Below, piece after piece: positions 7,525 to 11,525 of a stretch of 11,525 nt of DNA (position 1 is its first letter; each line of letters opens with the position of its first letter). Source of the stretch: an uncultured Lachnospiraceae bacterium (lineage in GTDB: Bacteria; Bacillota; Clostridia; Lachnospirales; Lachnospiraceae); contig CADBOW010000047.1 in assembly GCA_902796375.1 (NCBI GenBank), positions 1 through 11,525 on the forward strand, written 5' to 3'. The notes under the pieces were generated by a model that saw only the letters and a list, made by a program, of their open reading frames with translations, was not told the DNA's origin and ran no database searches. A program made the position numbers and the translations under genes.

Positions 7525-9195
7525 ATGTTAGTAAGTCTTAGAATTAAAAATATAGCGTTGATCGATCAGCTGGAGGTGTCCTTTGAGGATGGACTCAATG
7601 TGCTGACAGGAGAGACCGGTGCCGGAAAATCCGTGGTGATCGGAGCCATCGGTATCGCACTGGGCGGAAGGTTTGACCGGACTCTGCTTCGGGAGGAATC
7701 GGAGGACGGACTGGTGGAGGTGCTTTTCACCATGGAGCCTTCGGTTCGGAAGAGGATCCTGGAGGCCGGTGTGCTTCCCGGGGATCTGCTGGAAACCGAC
7801 GAACTGCTCATTACCCGGAAGCTGACGAAGAACCGGGTGGTAAACCGGATCAACGGAGAGACCGTACCTCTCGGGTGTCTGAAGAGTACGGCGGAGCTGC
7901 TGATCAACCTTCATGCGCAGCACGAGCAGACTACGCTGCTTAAGCCGGCCCGGCATATGGAGATCCTGGATGCCAGTGATGAGGCTGTCATGAAACAGAA
8001 GCAGACGGTACGCGGGTATTACAGAGAGGTTCAGGAGCTGGAGCAGCGGCTGCAGTCTTTGGACCTGGATCCCGGAGAACGGGCGAAGCAAATGGATTTT
8101 CTGGAATTTCAGATTCGGGAGATCCGGGATGCAAAGCTGATCCAGGGAGAGGATGAGGATCTGGAGATTCTGTTTCGGAAGCTTTCCCACGCAGAGGAGC
8201 TGACCGCCATCTGTCAGGAGGTGAGTCAGCTGACAGGAGATGATACCCCTGCCGGCTGCGGGACGCTGATCTCACGGGCTGTAAAGCGGATCCGGGATAT
8301 GAGCCGGTATGAGGAGACCACGGAGCTCCCCGGACAGCTGGCGGAGGTGGAGAGTCTTCTTTCGGATTTTAACCAGAGTCTTTCGGATTATCTGCGTGAG
8401 ATCACCTTCGATCCGGAGGAGCTGAGAAGAGTTACGGAGCGTCTGGATCTGTTGAACGGATTGAAGGCCAAATACGGTCGTACACTGGATGAGGTGCTTG
8501 CAGCGGCGGATCGACTGGAGGAGGAACTGGCGGTTCTGCAGCAGGCAGAGGAGGAGAAGGACCGGCTTCAGACGGAGCTGGAGGAGAAGAAAGCGTCTCT
8601 TGCTTCCGCAGCGGACCGGCTGACCGGATTACGAAAGAAGGCGGCGAAGCCCCTGGCCGAACAGGTTACGGCAGCATTGGAGGGGATGAATTTCTCCCAT
8701 GTGGAGTTTTATGTGGCATTGGATCGGCTGCAGGAGATCTCCGGAGACGGACAGGATGAAGTGGTATTTATGCTTTCCACGAATCTCGGAGAGGAAGCGA
8801 AGCCGCTGCACCGTGTTGCTTCCGGCGGTGAGCTGTCCCGTGTCATGCTTGCACTGAAGGCCACTCTGTCGGATGCGGCAGATACGCCGACACTGGTATT
8901 TGACGAGATCGATGTGGGGATCAGCGGTGTCACGGCACAGAGGATAGGACAGCTTCTGAAGAAGCTGGCGTCCACCAGACAGCTGCTGGTGATCACACAT
9001 TTACCCCAGATCGCAGCCATGGGGGATGCGGCATACCGGATCGATAAGGAAGTGTCCGGAGAGAAAACATATACGATGATCGAACCTCTGGATGCGGAGG
9101 GACGTGTGGAAGAGCTGGCGAGACTGCTGGGAGGAGACCGGATCACGGAGTCCATTCTGCAAAGTGCCAGAGAGCTTCTGGAAAACAGTCAATAG
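7525..9195 (+). CDS. recN: DNA repair protein RecN
   Basis: A 556-residue SMC-like ATPase of double-strand break repair, normal in length. The N-terminal head contains Walker A GETGAGKS at 29-36 and the family segment LHAQHE at 129-134. Two heptad-rich coiled-coil arms span roughly 150-390 (for example VQELEQRLQSLDLDPGERAK and the Glu/Leu-rich run after LEEELAVLQQ). The C-terminal head has the ABC signature VASGGELSRVMLALK from 431 and Walker B LVFDEIDVGISG with D460-E461, followed by a TRQLLVITHLPQIAA segment. RecN gathers broken ends and helps RecA pairing. In spore-forming relatives spoIVB and spo0A usually come next; here the AstE/AspA pair starts 15 bases downstream, so it is probably in the same transcript. 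Confidence 0.97.
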   Translation: MLVSLRIKNIALIDQLEVSFEDGLNVLTGETGAGKSVVIGAIGIALGGRFDRTLLREESEDGLVEVLFTMEPSVRKRILEAGVLPGDLLETDELLITRKLTKNRVVNRINGETVPLGCLKSTAELLINLHAQHEQTTLLKPARHMEILDASDEAVMKQKQTVRGYYREVQELEQRLQSLDLDPGERAKQMDFLEFQIREIRDAKLIQGEDEDLEILFRKLSHAEELTAICQEVSQLTGDDTPAGCGTLISRAVKRIRDMSRYEETTELPGQLAEVESLLSDFNQSLSDYLREITFDPEELRRVTERLDLLNGLKAKYGRTLDEVLAAADRLEEELAVLQQAEEEKDRLQTELEEKKASLASAADRLTGLRKKAAKPLAEQVTAALEGMNFSHVEFYVALDRLQEISGDGQDEVVFMLSTNLGEEAKPLHRVASGGELSRVMLALKATLSDAADTPTLVFDEIDVGISGVTAQRIGQLLKKLASTRQLLVITHLPQIAAMGDAAYRIDKEVSGEKTYTMIEPLDAEGRVEELARLLGGDRITESILQSARELLENSQ

Positions 9196-9210
9196 AAAAG
9201 AGGAACCTGA

Positions 9211-10152
9211 ATGATCGAAACAGTTGCTTCCGTCAATCTGATGGTGGAAGAGGTTATGAAGATAAAGAAGAACCGCCTTACACCGGATGTGCTTACCGGT
9301 CGTGAGAAGAGGATCTGTATCGTATCCGGGATCTACGGGGATGAGCTGCAGGGGCAGTATGTATGCTACGAGCTGATCCGCAGGATCAAGGAGGATTACG
9401 GGAGTCTGACGGGGATCGTGGATGTGTATCCGGCTCTGAATCCTCTGGGTATGGAGGCGAAGACCCGGGAGATCCCCGGGCCGGAGCTGGAGATGAACGG
9501 CCTTTTCCCGGGGTCGCCTTTTGGCGTTATGGGTGAATATGCGGCATATTGCGTTTTTGAAGATATCCGGGGAGCGGATTTCTGTCTGGATGTTCACGGG
9601 AGTAATATGTATCTGCATGAGATTCTGCAGATCCGGATGAATGACGAATATGTGGACGAGCTGATGCCCATCGCCCGGGCGCTGAATACGGATATGATCT
9701 GGATCCATCCCTCCAATCAGGTGAAGAGCGGAAGTCTGGCCTATGAGCTGAACCACGTGGGCGTGAAATGCTTTGTATCCGAGTCCAGCTTTGCGTACAA
9801 GATCAATAAGGAATACGGAAATCAGCTGGTGGACGGGATCTTTGCGCTGATGAAGGAAATGGGGATCTGGCAGGGAGAAGCGATCGTTCCCCGGGAACCG
9901 CTGGTGACCAACGATGAGGAAATGACATATATCAATTCCGAATCCAGCGGGATATTCATCCCCGAGGTTTCCGTCAGCGAATTTGTAAGGCAGGGCGCGA
10001 AGATCGGAAGCGTGGTGGATGTGATCACCGGCTCCGTGGAGGAGGTGGTTACGGCACCCAGGGACGGTGTGATCTCAGCCATACGTGAGTATCCGGCCAT
10101 AGAAGAAGGTTCGCTTCTGGCCCGGATCGTAGGTTCTTTCGCAGGTGAATGA
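9211..10152 (+). CDS. AstE/AspA-family M14-like protein 1, altered zinc site
   Basis: A 313-residue member of the succinylglutamate desuccinylase/aspartoacylase family, whose known members are zinc amidohydrolases that cut N-acyl amino acids. The fold landmarks are GIYGDE at 40-45, PALNPLG at 74-80, EMNGLFPG at 94-101, CLDVHGS at 125-131, FVSESS at 188-193, and a C-terminal barrel from about 246 (GIFIPEVSV, then TAPRDGVISAI). Active enzymes carry GxHGxE, DLNR.FPG and DLH. Here the first zinc His is Tyr42 (codon TAC, one transition from His) and the substrate-binding Arg is Gly97; Glu45, Asn96, His129 and Glu191 remain. There is no signal peptide, so it is cytosolic. AGAGGA at 9199-9204 is 6 bases upstream. 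It may be a weakened or different enzyme, or a binding protein. Substrate is unknown. Confidence 0.85.
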   Translation: MIETVASVNLMVEEVMKIKKNRLTPDVLTGREKRICIVSGIYGDELQGQYVCYELIRRIKEDYGSLTGIVDVYPALNPLGMEAKTREIPGPELEMNGLFPGSPFGVMGEYAAYCVFEDIRGADFCLDVHGSNMYLHEILQIRMNDEYVDELMPIARALNTDMIWIHPSNQVKSGSLAYELNHVGVKCFVSESSFAYKINKEYGNQLVDGIFALMKEMGIWQGEAIVPREPLVTNDEEMTYINSESSGIFIPEVSVSEFVRQGAKIGSVVDVITGSVEEVVTAPRDGVISAIREYPAIEEGSLLARIVGSFAGE

Positions 10153-10182
10153 CAGCAGGGGGAGTAGTAGAGGGTTCGGATT

Positions 10183-11118
10183 ATGACAAAGGAAGTCTTA
10201 TTTACGATGAATACCGCATTTCGCGGTGTCTATAATATTAACGGATATCATTTCGGAATGGGAGACCGGGAAGCCTGTATCGTCGGGGCCATGCGCGGAA
10301 ATGAGTATCAGCAGCTTTATATCAGCTCTCTGCTCAGTCAGAAGCTGGCAAATCTGGAGGCCCAGGGACAGATCGTTCCGGGAAAATCCATCCTGCTGAT
10401 CCCGTCGCTGAATACCAGTGCCATGAATGCCAGTCACAAATTCTGGCTGTCGGATGATACGGATATCAACCGGGAATTTCCGGGAAATCCCACAGGAACG
10501 GCCACCAGCCGGATTGCCCATGCCATCCTTCAGATCGCAAGCCAGTATCATTACGGGATCCAGTTCCCCAGCTTCTATCTGCAGGGTCGTTATATTCCTC
10601 ATGTTCGTATGATGCAGACCGGACATGAGAGTACGAATCTGGCGAATCTCTTCGGGCTGCCATATGTGATCACTGGGGATATCCGGTCCTATGATACCAC
10701 CACGTTGAACTACAATCTGCAGATGGCGGGGACCGATGCCTTCTCGATCTATTCCGGCGGTACGGAGCGTATCAACCAGCACGATGCGGAGATCGCGGTT
10801 TCCAGTGTCCTGCGGTTCCTGTCCCGGATGGGGATCATCCACTATAACTGCCAGGGCGGATATATGCCGACGGTGATGCAGGAAGAGGAAATGCTGAACA
10901 TAAAGGCGGATGACGGAGGTTTCTTCCATCAGATCGTCGGAACCAATGAAGAAGTACGGCGTGGACAGAAGCTGGCGGATATCATCGATCCCATGGACGG
11001 ACGGCTGGTATCCGAGGTGATCGCCCCCACGGACGGAATCATTTTCTTCGTTCAGGAACAGCCGATGATCTACCAGAACGTGGTGATCTACAAGATGATC
11101 AAAAGGCTGCATTTATAA
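10183..11118 (+). CDS. AstE/AspA-family M14-like protein 2, probable pseudoenzyme
   Basis: A 311-residue paralogue of the preceding protein. The order of landmarks is the same: IVGAMRGNE at 33-41, LLIPSLN at 71-77, DTDINREFPGNPTG at 92-105, IQFPS at 126-130, FSIYSGG at 187-193, and the C-terminal barrel from about 244 (DGGFF, then IAPTDGIIFFV). Compared with active relatives, the first zinc His is Arg38, the DxH motif is Gln127-Phe128-Pro129, and the catalytic Glu is Tyr190; Glu41, Asn96 and Arg97 are kept. The distance between the Asn96 motif and residue 129 is the same as in protein 1, which supports the alignment. The loss of both zinc His residues argues against hydrolysis. AGAGGG at 10169-10174 is 8 bases upstream. 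It starts 30 bases after its partner, so they are probably co-expressed. Confidence 0.83.
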   Translation: MTKEVLFTMNTAFRGVYNINGYHFGMGDREACIVGAMRGNEYQQLYISSLLSQKLANLEAQGQIVPGKSILLIPSLNTSAMNASHKFWLSDDTDINREFPGNPTGTATSRIAHAILQIASQYHYGIQFPSFYLQGRYIPHVRMMQTGHESTNLANLFGLPYVITGDIRSYDTTTLNYNLQMAGTDAFSIYSGGTERINQHDAEIAVSSVLRFLSRMGIIHYNCQGGYMPTVMQEEEMLNIKADDGGFFHQIVGTNEEVRRGQKLADIIDPMDGRLVSEVIAPTDGIIFFVQEQPMIYQNVVIYKMIKRLHL

Positions 11119-11201
11119 TAACTGCGTAAAATGTCTGCGCCATACGGATTGGGGCATGTCATATAGAGTTTGTGAATCATAAAGAAAAAGGAGCACACAT
11201 C
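11119..11201 (+). other. purL leader region
   Basis: This 83-base, relatively AT-rich stretch is the longest gap in the window. It contains the imperfect repeat TGCGCC/GGGGCA (11136-11156) without a following T-run, and a good ribosome binding site AAGGAG at 11188-11193. I found no purine-responsive PurBox, riboswitch fold or convincing -35/-10 pair by eye. A separate purL promoter is possible but not shown. Confidence 0.5.
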
Positions 11202-11525
11202 ATGAGCAAAGTAAGAAGAATCTACGTGGAGAAGCGTCCGGCATATGCCGTTCGCGCAAATGAACTGGAGAAGGAATTCAAGGACTATCTGGGACTGAAG
11301 GGGATCCGGGTACGTGAGCTTGTGCGCTATGATATAGAAAATCTGTCGGATGAGGTATATCGGGGAGCTCTTGTGACCGTATTCTCCGAGCCGCCGGTGG
11401 ATATCGTATTTGAAGAGGAATTTCCGAAGGAGGAGGGGGATTTCGTATTCTCCACCGAATATCTTCCGGGTCAGTTTGATCAGCGCGCGGATTCTGCCGA
11501 GCAGTGCGTACGTCTTCTGGATGAA
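11202..11525 (+). CDS. purL: Phosphoribosylformylglycinamidine synthase, N-terminal fragment
   Basis: The first 108 codons of a gene cut by the window edge; the frame is open throughout. The product begins MSKVRRIYVEKRPAYAVRA and contains VRYDIENLSDE at 41-51, TVFSEPPVD at 59-67 and LPGQFDQRADSAEQC at 88-102. This is the N-terminal region of the long, single-chain FGAM synthase of clostridia, which converts FGAR, glutamine and ATP to FGAM in step four of purine synthesis. The full protein of this type is about 1,250 residues, so about 90 percent lies outside the window, including the ATPase and glutaminase domains. AAGGAG at 11188-11193 is 8 bases before the ATG. A functional link with the upstream AstE/AspA pair is not implied by position alone. 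Confidence 0.9.
   Translation, partial: MSKVRRIYVEKRPAYAVRANELEKEFKDYLGLKGIRVRELVRYDIENLSDEVYRGALVTVFSEPPVDIVFEEEFPKEEGDFVFSTEYLPGQFDQRADSAEQCVRLLDE

Noticed and set aside
9001..11112. Minus-strand open frames of about 250 and 304 codons (9001-9756 and 10198-11112) opposite the AstE/AspA pair
   Set aside because: The plus-strand proteins have clear family motifs and good ribosome binding sites. The minus-strand products resemble no family and look compositionally odd.
11149..11183. Possible promoter before purL (TTGGGG with GTGAAT or CATAAA)
   Set aside because: The elements match consensus at only about half the positions or have wrong spacing, so it is no better than chance in AT-richer sequence.

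Overview
The window looks like a chromosome segment from an anaerobic Firmicute of the Clostridia, most likely Lachnospiraceae. The gene order, the protein sequences, the AGGAGG-type ribosome binding sites and the frequent ATGA/GTGA stop-start overlaps all fit this. Base composition is fairly GC-rich (mid-50s percent by eye) and uniform. No mobile element, RNA gene, CRISPR array or recent insertion is visible. All twelve supported genes lie on the + strand, and the only spacers over 60 bases are xseA-xseB, argR-recN and the purL leader.

Positions 62-9195 are a conserved housekeeping block: an Asp23/Gls24 protein (YqhY-like), nusB, xseA, xseB, ispA, dxs, tlyA, nadK, argR, recN. It matches the Bacillus subtilis yqhY-nusB-folD-xseA-xseB-ispA-dxs-tlyA-ahrC-recN cluster, except that folD is absent and nadK sits between tlyA and argR. 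It covers transcription antitermination and rRNA synthesis (nusB), DNA processing and repair (xseA, xseB, recN), isoprenoid precursors (dxs, ispA), rRNA methylation (tlyA), NADP supply (nadK) and arginine control (argR).

Positions 9211-11118 hold the accessory part. Where spore formers usually carry spoIVB and spo0A after recN, this window has two adjacent paralogues of the AstE/AspA (succinylglutamate desuccinylase/aspartoacylase, M14-like) family. Both keep the family architecture and C-terminal barrel, but each has lost different active-site residues. The first lacks the first zinc histidine (Tyr) and the substrate-binding Arg (Gly) but keeps the second His and the catalytic Glu. The second keeps the Asn-Arg pair but lacks both zinc histidines and the catalytic Glu. 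This complementary decay is the most interesting signal in the window and suggests a heteromeric or non-enzymatic system.

From 11202 to the right edge is the start of purL (phosphoribosylformylglycinamidine synthase, long form), after an 83-base leader that probably marks a unit boundary.
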